A stretch of DNA of 64,000 bases from positions 36,424,987-36,488,986 of the forward strand of contig NW_004624730.1 in the NCBI RefSeq assembly GCF_000247695.1, written 5' to 3'. The notes under the pieces are model-generated. The model saw only the letters and a list, made by a program, of their open reading frames with translations, searched no databases and was not told the origin of the DNA. The position numbers and the translations under genes were made by a program. This DNA comes from Heterocephalus glaber (lineage: Eukaryota; Chordata; Mammalia; Rodentia; Bathyergidae). Shown piece by piece: positions 10,676 through 22,234 of this stretch; positions within the stretch are counted from its first letter, which is position 1, and each line of letters starts with the position of its first letter.

Positions 10676-12240
10676 TCAATCTTCTTCATCTACTAAGAGG
10701 ATTTCACCTTTTTCCTTTTGGGCCTCCTTTTTTCTTTTTCTTTTTAGCTTTTCACAGTCCTTCTTAAAATGGCCCTTTTCCTTGCAATAGGCACATTGAT
10801 CTTTCTCTACTAGGGGTCGAATCCTTCCCTTGTTTTCTCCCTTATTTTTGAGTCTTTTTTCCTGGACAAATCCTCCATGGGCCAAGGCGGCTATGGTCGC
10901 TTTTCCCAGCCTCTTGGCCATCCTCTCTTCCGGGGGATCTCTATTGTTAAATGCCTTAATGGCAACACTCATCAACTTTTCTCTATTCTCTCCCTCAAAT
11001 CCTTCTAGTCTTTGTAGCTTCTTTCTAATGTCTGGGGCTGACTGGGTAACAAATGCCAAATTTATTGCCTGCCGATTTGCAGGGGTGTCTGGATCAATTG
11101 GAGTATACGTACGGCATGCTTCCAACAGACACTCCAAAAAGGCAGACGCGGATTCCGCTGGTCCTTGAAAGACCTCGCTTACCTTGCTCAAATTGTTAGG
11201 CTTCTGAGCAGCTCCCTTCGGGCCGGCCAGGAGATGCTGACGATAGTTCTGGAGAGCGTCTCTCCTGCCTGAGGTGTTAGTTTGCCAGCGGGGTCAGGTG
11301 GATGGGCTTCCAGATGGGCTCGCTGTTGGTCATCTAGGGGGCCTTCCAGTCCACCTAGTACCGACCTCACAGCTTGTCCCCGGATCCTTTCCCTCGCCTC
11401 TGAGGTAAAAAGGGCCTGGAGGAGTTGTTGGCAATCATCCCAAGTAGGATCATGGGTATGGAAGATAGACTCTAGGAGAGATCTCAGAGAAGGGAGGATT
11501 TTGATGTTTCCAATTATATAAGTCACTGGTAGTAAAGGGGATATAAACACAGTGACCTTGTTCTGTCTCCCGAAAGGGCAAGAGAGGGGCCGAACTAATT
11601 TCCCCAGTGGGGACCTCGAAAGGCCCATACACACCCCCAGCTCGTGTGTGTGGGGGAGAAGTCACAGAGTCCGGTGACTGAGGCCCCCCTCAGGGAGAGG
11701 AGGATAGAGAGGAGTAGGAGCCGAAGGTTGAACAGATGGAGGAAGGGAAGGATTGTGGGGTCTAGAGTGGGAGCCATCTGAGGGGGTGGAGGATTCCACA
11801 CAGGGCGGAGGCCCTCCTAAGGGATCCAGGGGGTCAGATTCCTGCGAGAGAACCTGCTTAGGAGCCCAGAGCTTAAGTTCCTGGGGCCCTTTTGGGGCAG
11901 CGACTAAAATGCGAGTGTCTGTTCGGAGGGAACAGTGCTGCAGCCAAGCCGGAGGTTTCTCACAAGCCTGAACCCAGATGTCTATGTAGGGAAATTGGTC
12001 TGGGTGGCCACGGCAACCAGTGACTTTGCCCCAAACCTCCCGGCAAACACTGGGGTCAAAAGTCCCTTCGGCTGGCCATCCCACCCCGAAAGCTGCCTAT
12101 TCCAGTTGGCACAGGGAGCGGAGTTTTCCGCAAGAAAATTTCACCCCGTAGTCATCTTCTTGTTTTGGCGAAAAAACCAATCTAAAATTAGTGAGAAAGC
12201 AGTCAAGCGGAGTGGACCCAGTAGAACAGGTTCCTCCCAT
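10676..12240 (-). pseudogene. gag: ERV gag, broken
   Basis: Remnant of a gammaretroviral Gag, the structural polyprotein of the particle. The likely start is the ATG at 12240, giving MGGTCSTGS, a myristoylation-type N-terminus. A matrix section follows to about 11900 (GWPAEGTFDP and GHPDQFPYIDIW are recognisable), interrupted by an in-frame TAG near 12100. A proline/serine-rich p12-like section runs to about 11660. Capsid follows in shifting frames (TSDLYNWKHQNPPFSE around 11540-11500, then PTWDDCQQLLQALFTSE). The last open segment (11191-10676) holds the major homology region (QGPAESASAFLECLLEA) and a basic nucleocapsid with one CCHC zinc knuckle, CAYCKEKGHFKKDC. There is at least one nonsense codon and about three frameshifts, so no intact Gag can be made. 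Confidence 0.9.
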
Positions 12241-12550
12241 TACTCTGCTCCTGATAAGGATAGGGGAAAAAAAATGTAAAATCAGACATGCAACAGACAC
12301 AACACTAACGTACAAAAGACAAGACAAATGGGTGCCATGACAAAATAAAACTAAATCTTCCCTTGTTCCTCGTCAGGAACCTCGGGGTCAGGGGAGGCTT
12401 CCCTGCTCATCAGCCACCTCACTCCTAACTTAACAAACAGTTGCAACTGGCCGAAAGCTTACCTCCAGAGGTTTTCTGAGGTCTGTGCCTGAGAGTCTCC
12501 TGCTGGATCCTGCCACGGAGTCTCGGCCGAACCAGGGGTTCCTACCCGGG

Positions 12551-12569
12551 GATCTCTCTGAGGCCTCCA
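12551..12569 (-). promoter_or_regulatory. Primer binding site, tRNA-Thr type
   Basis: On the minus strand, three bases after the LTR, the sequence TGGAGGCCTCAGAGAGATC matches, at about 16 of 19 positions, the complement of the 3' end of tRNA-Thr(UGU) as I recall it. A tRNA-Pro site, common in gammaretroviruses, would begin TGGGGGCTCG and does not fit. A possible splice donor (AG|GTAAGC) follows at 12463/12462. Confidence 0.72.
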
Positions 12570-12572
12570 GAA

Positions 12573-12697
12573 TGTAAGACCGTGGGCCTTACCAAATGCT
12601 CCGAGGAGCTGACTACAGTGAAGATCACCCAGGAGGAAACACACCGGACAAGTTGGGGCCCTATTACAAAATGGAGTAACTGTTGTTCAGTCTCACA
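12573..12697 (-). repeat. ERV 5' LTR (125 bp)
   Basis: In proviral sense it starts TGTGAGACTG and ends GGTCTTACA, so the ends form the usual short inverted TG...CA. It is followed by three bases and then the primer binding site, which fixes its 3' end. I find no TATA box and no AATAAA/ATTAAA in it. It is the same length as the other LTR and about 93% identical. Confidence 0.88.
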
Positions 12698-15600
12698 CCC
12701 CAAGCTTCCCGCCGGCTAGGGTAGTGCCTCTGCCGAGGGCCGAGAGTCTGGCCCTGGGCTGTGTGGGGAGAGGGATCAGAGGGGCGGTGGGGCCGCCTCT
12801 CTCTGGGAAGCCCGGTGCCACCTCGCACGCGGCCCCCAGCCCATCTCCAGTACTGGCTTCTCCCGAGGTTGTTGCGGTTTCACAGCTCAGGTTTTGGAGA
12901 GAAACTGCTTCAGTTGTGCAAGGACTGGGGTTGTGATTTCCCAGCAGGTGAAAGAGGGGACAGGTGGCCAAAAGGGCGGGCCACAGCAGGCATCCGCGGT
13001 GGTCACTGTGATCATGACCTGAGAAGGAGAAGTCACCAGGGGGCAGGAGTGAGAGCCCAGGCAGCTGTGAGCACCTCGCATGGCGCTCCCCAGAGTGAGG
13101 GAGTCCTTGAGAAATGAGGGGGTCGCTGATACCCAGCTTTGAGCAGGGCTGGTGGCTGAGGATGGAAGCTGGATCCCAGCGGGGTGTGGCAGGGCTGAGG
13201 CCTTGGGGAAGGGGAAGCGGAGTGGGGACAACTCTGTAAAGACTCGTGGCAGGGAAGGGACGAGGTAGCCACTGTTTCTAAACCAGACAAGAAAAAGCCC
13301 AGGAGAACCAGGAATCATAGAGCATAACTGGCATCACTAGGGACGGGGTCCATCTTTCTCCAGCACCTGCTGAGGCTAAAAGAAATCCCTTTTCCTTGCC
13401 AGTAACTGGTTGAGGCTGGAGTGTGTTATTCTGATTGCTCTGCTGGGTGGGGAAGGCCAGGGGGTGATGGGGACAACCTCCGGAAAAGTCCCCCTCCCCT
13501 CCCTTGTTCCTCTGGGCATTGTCTGTCTACCACTTGGCTTTCTTTCCACTGTGGGCATTTGTGGGACACCCACTCTGCTGGGGGAGTGAGAGAGAGCAGT
13601 CATTTCTGTGCTCCTGGAGCATCTACCAGGTAGGTGTGGCCCAGCAAATGAAACCAAGACAACGTGCCTTGAGTTGGATGCAGCTGCACGCTGTGGAAAA
13701 TATGAAGGCAGAAGGATAGGGAGGCAGGAGGTGGGTGTCATTTTAAGTAGTAAGACAGGAGCGGGCCTCTGTGGGAAGGGATTTGAGTGGGGATGTGTGC
13801 AGGGAGATCTGGGAGGTGGAGGGAAGGGCAGGTGCTGAGGCTAGGAGCAGGAGTCCATGGGGAAGAAGGTGAGAAGGTGCGGATAGAGCCGGGACAGGCT
13901 CTGGCACCTCTGAATGTGCCCCCTGGACGTATGTCCTCATCTCACCAGCAGCCTGAGAATGAAGCCCCATTGGCAGAGCAGGAAGAAGTCAGGAACCTGG
14001 TATGCCGAGGACAATGTTGAATGCCTGAATCACCTGATCCTGGGGCTCATTGCTTACTGTTTAACTTTGTTGGAGTTTTGGTTCTTGCCCTCAGAGGCAT
14101 CTTTACGTAGGTAATTATCTCTCCAAATCCAGCCACCTCTTCTGAGGAGTTTTATCAGTGTCCTTCTTGAGAATTCTTCACATCAAGCTTTTATAAAGAT
14201 TAAAATTTCCTTATTTTACTTTGGTGCTTTGCCCTCTAATGGGTGCAGTAAGTCTGTTACAGGATACCTGATTAGCAATGTGAACTTTTCTGTGGTCTGG
14301 AGTGGGAGGTCTCAGGGATGGGTTGGTGACGTGATTCTCCAAAGGGTCTGGGCTCTCTGTCCTTCTGCATAGATGTCCTCAGCTGGTTGGCCTTTTGTCT
14401 CTAAATTAGAATTAGGTTCAACAGCATAGAACAAAACCCAGAATGACAGGAGAGAAATGTTTCCTATGTAATGTGTTGGGGGGTGGTCATCAATCTATGG
14501 GTGATACTTGTGGATCCATGAAGTTATTAGGGGTCCAAACCTTCTCTAGATCTCTGCTTCTGCATCCTGGGGATGTTGCCCCTTGTTCTCCAAGTCCAAG
14601 ATAAGTTCTAGCCATTACCAAAAGCTCCCTTTTATGGACTTCTTAAGTCCCATAAGAACTCAATCATAGTCTTTGTTGCAAAGGAGGATGGGAAATACAG
14701 TTTTGGTTTAGGGTGGCTCTGTGCCAGAATAAAAGTCAGGAGTTTGTTATTAGGGAAGATTTTTGTTTTATGTTGGGGGTCCCAGAAGCAGGCAAATGTG
14801 TACAAATGCTTTGTGAAGGAACTGCTCCCTAAGTCCAATAAGTAACTAGGATGGTGGCCAAGCTAGAATCACAGAGTGGCAGGAAAAGTGGATTCAGTGT
14901 GATCTGCAGAAGAGCTCCCAACTAAATTACCCCACAGAGCCATCTCACCCAGGCGGGGAAGCTGGGCCTCCATCCTTCCATGCCTGCCAGTCATTGGCTA
15001 ACAGCTACACTGGGTGATACAACAGGGCATTCAGGCCTCCTGTAGGTAGTGGAAAGGGGAACAAGAATAGCCCCCTCACAAGACTGCCAGAACCTCAGGA
15101 TGGAAGCAAAAGCATGCCAGGTGATAGAGGTAGATTCAGAAAGAGGAGTAGGAACTCTGCAGAGCCCCAGCGGGGTCTGCACAGGGTGAGGAGAGTAAGA
15201 GGTGAGCAGCTGCCTCTATCACTTAGGCAAGGAAGGGAAATGAGGGTATGACTGGTGCCCACCAGTGCTTGATTTTCAGTAGTGATATTAATCACAGCTG
15301 AGGCAGCTCCAGGCTGATCAAGAACGCACATTTTTAATTTTTAAAATCACAACTTTCATTGTATAAACAGGGATTTTTCTGGAACACAGAGTACTTCCTT
15401 CACTATGACTGTTTACATTCTTTGCCTATCTTTGGGATTGTTGGCTTTCTGATGGATTTGTAGATACCCTTTCAGTACTAGGAAATTAGGCCTTGGTCTA
15501 TTGGGTGTGTCACTAGTGTTTTTTTCTCAGTTCATACCACTGTGTGTTTATTTTCTTCCTTGCAAAAATACTATATGCATGGTGATACTGTTAACTACAA

Positions 15601-15870
15601 ACATGTTCTCCAAAAGGGCTATTTTCTTAGGTTACATGTACCTCTCGTGGCCCAGGCCACTCCTGGGAGTTTTCTAGAGAACCCCTTATGGGAGAGCAAG
15701 AAGGTCTTAGCCAGAGGGGTCTGCCTGCAGATATTCCTATTAGTGCCCTAATATGGCCTTCTTCTCAATTCCTTACCTGTTTTTGCTCAGGTAACCATGA
15801 ACATCCCAGAGAATCTAGAGAACTTTGTTTGTATTTTTAAAGAGTGTATTGGTATATGAAACTGTACTGA

Positions 15871-15967
15871 CCATTCATTCATTCATTCATTCATAGTGCT
15901 AGGGATTGAACTCAAGGCCCTGTGAATGCTGAGCAGGCTCTGTCATTGAGCCACACCCCCGGCCCTA
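15871..15967 (-). mobile_element. ID-type SINE with (ATTC)n tail
   Basis: The plus strand shows an (ATTC)n tail followed by TGCTAGGGATTGAACTCAAGG and, after an insertion-rich middle, GAGCCACACCCCCGGCCC. Diverged target duplications CTGTACTGA / CTGTATTGA flank it (15862-15870 and 15970-15978). Confidence 0.78.
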
Positions 15968-16630
15968 AGCTGTATTGATTTTAATCAAAAAAATACTAGA
16001 GAAGGTGAGAGTAAATTGATAAGACCTGTTTGGTGGGCTATTCATAATGTCTGTCTGTCCAGATGCCTCTTTGTCCAGAGATTCTGCCTTTAGAGCACGT
16101 AATAATAAATTTACACATGTATAGAAAGAAGTATGTATGAGCATGCTCATTCCTTGTGTGTATTTTTAACTACTTGAGGGTTCAGAGGCCAAATATCTCA
16201 TTGTCTGTTCTGCCTTGCTTAGAACAGTACCTGGAACACATGGAGCTAATATCTATCTTTTGAAAGAGTGAAGAGTAAAGGGCTGGAAAAAAATCTAAGT
16301 TCCGTAGTTGAATAATTATAATAACTTCATAGAGTGGAATATAGAGAAGCCATTAAGAAGGAGGTAGATCCAGGTGTGTGGATATGGAACCATCTTTAAG
16401 GTATTGTGCTAACAGGCAGCAAGAGGCAAAATAGGGCAAATATCATGCTGCTGTTTTCTTGAAAAGAGACAAGACATATAAATGCATACAAAAACTAGAA
16501 ATTTCCAAGGGTGGGCTCTGAAAAGGCTCACAAGAATCGCAGCTGTAGAATGTAAGATAGGAGTGGAAGAAAAACTTCATCTGCCTTTCTGCAGTGATTG
16601 AGCATGGGTTGTAATGTGTATTCCCTATAA

Positions 16631-16631
16631 A

Positions 16632-16656
<25 letters not shown>
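16631..16656. repeat. (GA)n microsatellite
   Basis: Uninterrupted GA dinucleotide run of about 26 bases. Confidence 0.95.
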
Positions 16657-16662
<6 letters not shown>

Positions 16663-16704
16663 TCTTCTGATAATGTGTTACCCTAGGTAAGTAAAGAAAT
16701 GAAA

Positions 16705-16889
16705 AAAATTTTTTTGAATTTTGCAGTACTGGGGATTGAAACTAGGGTCTTTGCAATGACCTATATCTCAACCCCTCCCTTTCTTTGACAGGGTCTTGCT
16801 GAGTTTCCCTGGCTGGGTTTGAACTTGTGGTTCTTCTGCTCTGCTTACCAGAGTGCTGAGATTATAGACATGCAATACCACGGCTGGCC
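16705..16889 (-). mobile_element. ID-B1 dimeric SINE
   Basis: ID-like part (GTACTGGGGATTGAAACTAG), then a B1-like part with GACAGGGTCTTGCTGAG, GTGCTGAGATTATAGACATG and CCACGGCTGGCC. Diverged from the younger copies in the window. Confidence 0.8.
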
Positions 16890-17311
16890 AAAATATGGTA
16901 TTTCAGGGTGCACTTCATACTAATATCTCCCATGGTAGAACGACCCACCACTTATACCGGGGCTTTATAATTCTGTCTTCTTTATTCACCATACAGCTAA
17001 TGCTTGTTTTTCTTCTGAGTCAAGCATTCCACTCTTCTTTTGCCTCAGGCTTAGCCATATTTTCCCACATTAAAACTTCTAGGAAAGGAGGCCATGAGTT
17101 AATTCATACTGCTCCTCCTGGGTGTATTTTCATTTAAATAGAGACAAGCTCACGGAACTGACTGCAGGCATTGGTAGCTCTGCAGTGTGCTATTAGGCAC
17201 CCAGCTGCCCTTGAACATCTGTACCCACCTGTTTCTTCCCGCTCCAGTGACATAAACCAGAGAGCAGAGAAGAAGGACCTTGAGAGATGCTAGCTTTCTG
17301 TTTCCTTGAAT

Positions 17312-17668
17312 TAGCCCAGGCTGCCATAAAAAATACCACAGGCTGGGTGGCTTACACAAAAGAAATGTATTTTCTCTCAGATTGGAAAACGGAAGGTCAG
17401 GAGGATTGAGGTGCGTGCTGATTCACTTCCTGGTGAGCACCCCCTTTCGGGCTTGTCTTCATGCTGTGTCCTCCCATGGCAGGGGGAGAGAGCAAGCAAA
17501 CTCTGGCATCTCTCCTTTATAAGGATGCTAGTCCTGGTATAGGGGCCCCACCCTCATGACCTAATCCAGTTCCCTCCCAAAGACCCCAAGACCCGCATCC
17601 AAAACCATCACGTGGTGGGTTAGGTGAAGTGCATGAATTGTAGAGGGACACAGTTCAGTCGATAGCAT
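17312..17668 (-). repeat. MLT1-like LTR, antisense
   Basis: Reads CAGGCTGCCATAAAAAATACC, GGCTGGGTGGCTTACACA, then CCTCATGACCTAATCCAGTT, and ends CAGTTCAGTCGATAGCAT: the complement of the MaLR LTR body. Confidence 0.8.
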
Positions 17669-18656
17669 AGTAAGTACCCTTCCTTTCCAGAGGGGCTGGG
17701 ATATGTCTTCTCTGAAAATGGCTAAATATCAGGGGCTTATTAAAGTACTCTTGCCAAGGGACCTGAGAGAATTGGGCATGTGGGGACCTGGTAGTGGTAT
17801 GCAGAGGAGGGCATGGTGGCCCTGCATCCCAGCTATCCATGGCTACCTCTGGCAACCCCTGGCTCCTGGAGTAAGAGGATCCAGGAACCAGGTCCCATGT
17901 GCCTGTGGGCCTATGTTTCCTGAGCCAAGCTTCAAGAATTCACCAAGAGCAGGTGAGGCTGAGTGGGCCTCCCAGCAGCTGTCCCTTCTTTCTCTTGGTG
18001 CTGCTCTGATGTTCACTTTTGCACTGCCTAATCCTGCCCATGTACTCCCTGGGGGCCCTGGCTAGGTTCTCACTGCCCCCAACCATCTTTTCCCCATCTT
18101 TTCCCTCCAGGTCATTGTGGGGATAAAGAGATAGGCTCAGAGCTCTTTTTTGGTGAGTCATGAGGGGTCTTGCACTCTTTTGAGAGAACATGCTTGCCCG
18201 TCTCCTCCTTTCCTGTGAGAGGAAGCCTCTGCCCAGAAGCTGCAGGTACTGTCTTGCCTCTCTGTAGGGAAAAGTGAATCTCACCTGGTTCCTTGGACCC
18301 ACATCTTGTATGTTCTAAGGGAAACTTGTTAGGCTCTGTAAATGTGCACATACCCTGTGCTATGTTCCCAAACCCAGAATGTTGGTCCCCAATCCCCTGA
18401 AGGCACATGACTATTCACAGAACACCATGCCTTCCTGACCTTCCCATGAAGGTGCTTGGGACTCACGAGGAATTCATAGTGTCCTAAATATGGTGCCCAT
18501 AACCTTCCCAAGGCTCATGCTGGCTGCAGTGAGACACTAGAGATGGTGTGGTACTTGGGAGTAACTTGGGGCTGGAGCCTGTGGTGCTACACTCACACCC
18601 CTCCCTGGCCCCACTCTCCAGGGAAAGGCAAAGGCTGCAGTGCAAAAATTCTAGAG

Positions 18657-18737
18657 CTGTGGTGGTGAAAATTTTAGAACTTTCAGTGATAACAAATAGC
18701 CGGCTGCTGCACATGTGCCATAGGTTCACCACCACTG
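18657..18737 (-). mobile_element. 81-bp hAT-like mini-element (copy 1)
   Basis: Inverted ends CTGTGGTGGTGAA and TTCACCACCACTG, flanked by 8-bp target duplications TTCTAGAG / CTCTAGAG (18649-18656 and 18738-18745) with a central TA, as in the Buster-type hAT group. It is the same length as, and reverse-oriented to, the copy at 22152. Confidence 0.75.
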
Positions 18738-19299
18738 CTCTAGAGCCTGAAGACCTGGGCTGTGGTGGAACAGCTAAGTAGAGTTTTCTAAATCTTGAAG
18801 TAAGGAGGAAGCCTTTCCAGCTGAATCCAGTGGGACTGAATTCTTTGAGGATGCAGAACTAGAGATGAGGTTCTTTCTAAAAGAGATGCCACAGGAAACC
18901 AGGTGGCTGCATTTCCTCCAGTCACCAAGGATGAATTTTACATGACATAGTTTGGGAAGAGACTAACTAGGATATGTTTGCAAGCCTCAATATCCAAGTG
19001 GATAAGGCAACCAACAATGTCCAATAAAACTTTCAGATGAAAATGATCAATGTCTGTGCTAGATACAGGTGGCTTCCAGGAGCTTCACATGTAACAAGTG
19101 TTGCTGCAGAACTTAAATTTTGACTTAATTTAAATAGATTTAAATATATATAACCATTTGTAGTTGGTTATTACTGTATTTAAGAGCATAGTTAGAGACA
19201 ACAGACTTTTCACTGTAGCATTTATGTGAAGAAAGGGAAAGTAGTATTTTGGAGACATAATGTAGTGTTTCAGACATAATGCTGGATGTTTTCTCTCCC

Positions 19300-19445
19300 A
19301 GAATTATCTCAGAAATCCCCACCAATTAGAGGAGCAAATGGGTCCAGAGAGGGGTTAAGTATCTTCTCAAATTTGCATTAGCAGCAAGCAAACAGGGAAG
19401 GGAATCAAGCTCAGATTTGGCCTGCACAGGTACTGTTTTACACAT
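19300..19445 (+). repeat. MIR fragment
   Basis: Diverged core of the tRNA-derived ancient SINE: GGGTCCAGAGAGGGGTTAAG, then GGGAAGGGAATCAAGCTCAG. Confidence 0.55.
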
Positions 19446-20701
19446 TCCTCAACTGGGGAGACTCAAGGTGGGTTTGAGGGGTTAGGAATATGCAGCAAAA
19501 TAAATTGAGAATTCTTCAAGAGAATTCTGAAGGAGACACTCAATCCTTAGAACCCAACCATTAATGAGAGCTACATTTTATTCTGGTTGACGTGTGGGAC
19601 ATGGAATAGAGCCTTGGATCTGATGCCGAGGAGGCATTTCTATTCACATCCCCATGAGCCTGCTTGGACTTCAAGCCCCCTGAGGCTGATGAGTGGTCCA
19701 GGAGGAGCTCCATAGCCTGGGCATTAGGATGCTGTGTAGATGTTAGGCCAGCCAGAAACTGGTAGCTTCTATAAAAGATGAAAATATCTCAATACTGGCT
19801 GTTAGCAAAAGTACACAGTGGCTAGCCTTTTTGTTCCATTGCTTTTGATGTGGAGATACAAGCTGGAGAAGATTAATAGAATTGTTACATAATTCTGTTC
19901 TGCCATACTTTCACATGGGAAACTCAAAGTACTTCAGTTTACATAGATTTGAGAAAGATTGTTTCTCTTGCAAAGATTTGACAAGCCCACTTTGACACAT
20001 AATCGCCAACAGATGATTTTTCAAACATAATAAAATGAAACTTGGTCACTAACGCCATTTAGATTTTGCAGTTTTCCAAAGTAAGCCCTCATTTTTGACA
20101 TGTCATGCTAGTTAAGAGCACAATGTCTATATAGCTCAATTATATATTTTCTGGTGAATTTGACATGGCATTTTGCTTTCCATCAGTCATTTAAGACATG
20201 TGCCATTCCAAGAATGAATCAACATTCTCCTTGGCTACCTATAAATGGATTCCAAATAAATTACAGTTTAGGACTGTTTTAGTTTTGCAACCAGAGCATT
20301 TGATAAAGCTTGACATAATAAACTCTGTTCTTTCCTGGTTAAGAAGATGCTATATTCATTACAGTGTGAATAAAGGATTTTAAAGTCCTTTTCCCCCTGA
20401 GAATTTTTAAATTTTTGTTCTTTAAAGAAATTTTCAGAGAAAAATCCATTAACAGTTGTTCATATTTGTAGGTTATATGAACTTGGAATGATTGACTTAT
20501 GAAAATGCTTGTGACATTAGTGTTTACTAGTCAGATTTGCATAGACTTGTTATCAGGGTGACGAAACTCAATTCCTCATACCAGACAGAAGGCATCTGCC
20601 CACGGATGGCTACTGTGGGCCTTGGCCTTGATAACAGGACAAAGGCTTAGGTCACATTCTATTTTTCTCCTCCTCACCATTCTTTCCACAGATTGCATGA
20701 C

Positions 20702-20749
<48 letters not shown>
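20702..20749. repeat. (TA)n(CA)n microsatellite
   Basis: About nine TA units pass directly into about 15 CA units. Confidence 0.95.
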
Positions 20750-20751
<2 letters not shown>

Positions 20752-21274
20752 AGATGACACAATCACCTAGATGACTTAGAACACATAAATACAGACCGAA
20801 GTTGGGTAAGTTGCTTGGAGCATAATTGCAGTGGTGAATCTTCAAGTTGGGGAGCTAATCAACAAGAGCTGGATCTGTGGGGCTTCAGTAAGATCAGCAA
20901 GTTGTGAGATGAACAAGGGGTATCTGTTTCACACAGACAGGATGGCTTGAGAGATTGAAAACCAAACAGCACAGCACTGAGGAGGCTGGTTGGAATGGCA
21001 TCAGTGACTTCCCAAGGTTAAGGGAAAAATGGAAGTCCTCAAAGCCCAGCAGAAGGGATCTGTTCTTAAAAATGTCTCAAAAGTTCCTGCATGCCTGGGC
21101 TAAAAAGAGCTTATAGTGTACTTGATAAGTTGGATTGTATAACGTTATTTTTTAAACAAATGCTAGTGCAAAAATATTTTTCTCTTCACAGGTAAATAAC
21201 AGAATTATGATGAAGATTTAGTATAAGGGGGTATTATTGACTAAAGTGAAATCCTGTCTTGATTCCTAAATAAT

Positions 21275-21415
21275 GAACAAGTATAGCACAGTGCAAAGGG
21301 CTCTGACCTGAGGGTCAGAAGGAATGGCGTCCAGTCCCAGCTCAATTATCCATACTGGCTCTGTCTCTTCTGTGTAGAAGGCTGGGCGTGGGATGGATTA
21401 CATGATAATCAGAGG
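21275..21415 (+). repeat. MIR fragment
   Basis: AGCACAGTGCAAAGGGCTCTG, then CCAGTCCCAGCTCAATTATC and GGCTCTGTCTCTTCTGTG, matching the MIR 5' half. Confidence 0.6.
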
Positions 21416-22151
21416 TAACACTCAATTTAAAGTACTTTGGTTTTATGCTCCTTTAGCTGTGCCTACATAGCCTTGCTGAGTTGTCCTTTCTTTGGACTAA
21501 TCTCAGTAACATCTCCCTGCCTCCTCTGTTTTATGTCTTATGTCCTCTTAACCACCATGCAGTTACTAAACATGGGCTCATTAGCAAATGGGTTTTTAAA
21601 AATCCAAATTCAGAAAAGATTAATAGTTTAATATGCCTGTATGAATTAAATAAAACAATTGAATGTTTTAAATTTGATAATTTATATGACTCATTTTAAA
21701 TTGTGAGAAAACTGACGTAGCAGTCAGAATAGGATATATTGCAATAACAGTTCCTGCAACTTGGAGCTTAATAACCAAAGTTTATTCGTGAGTCTCACAA
21801 CTGGCTGGGGGTTCCACTGTATCATCGACATTGTCCATGCTTTATGGGGTGGACTATAGAGCAGCCTGTGATAGAGCTTTGCTCATTGTTATGACTGAGG
21901 GAAAAAGAGAACAGGGTAAATCATGCTTACACTCTTGAAGTTTCTCTCTGGGAATGACACAGGTCATTTCTGCTCACCTTTTATGAAAGCATGTCATATG
22001 ACCATGCCTAAATTCTCCAGGGGATGGGAAGGTACAACGTCATTATGATAATCAGGAGGTGGGGAGGTGGAGAGCTGGAAATAATTGGAATAGCACAAAT
22101 ACCAACCATAACATTGATTGCAACATTCTAATGAGCAGCCTTTCATATAAA

Positions 22152-22232
22152 CAGTGGTGGTGAACCTATGGCACATGTGCCACAGTGGGCTGTTTGTTAT
22201 CATTGAAAGCTCTGAAAGGTTCACCATCACTG
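22152..22232 (+). mobile_element. 81-bp hAT-like mini-element (copy 2)
   Basis: Begins CAGTGGTGGTGAACCTATGG and ends AAAGGTTCACCATCACTG, an inverted-repeat pair. Exactly as long as copy 1 at 18657. Flanking 8-mers match poorly, with only a central ATA in common when shifted, so the target duplication has decayed. Confidence 0.7.
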
Positions 22233-22234
22233 GT

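Larger units (their letters stand above)
9876..12697 (-). mobile_element. Defective gammaretrovirus-like provirus (class I ERV)
   Basis: A 2.8-kb endogenous retrovirus in the same orientation as RARRES1. Reading leftward from 12697: 5' LTR, primer binding site, leader, gag (matrix, p12-like, capsid, nucleocapsid), protease, a short early-pol remnant, the C-terminal tail of env TM, a polypurine tract and the 3' LTR. Both LTRs are 125 bp, start TG and end CA in the proviral sense. The flanks are CCCC on both sides (9872-9875 and 12698-12701), a 4-bp target duplication typical of gammaretroviruses. Most of pol and env is missing. Gag and pro carry stops and frameshifts, so the copy cannot make functional proteins. 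The LTRs differ at 9 of 125 positions, 8 of them transitions, so the insertion is not recent. Confidence 0.9.

Noticed and set aside
15873..15893. Regularly spaced short repeats resembling a CRISPR-like or satellite array
   Set aside because: This is simply an (ATTC)n microsatellite in a SINE tail. No CRISPR-like structure exists anywhere in this mammalian sequence.
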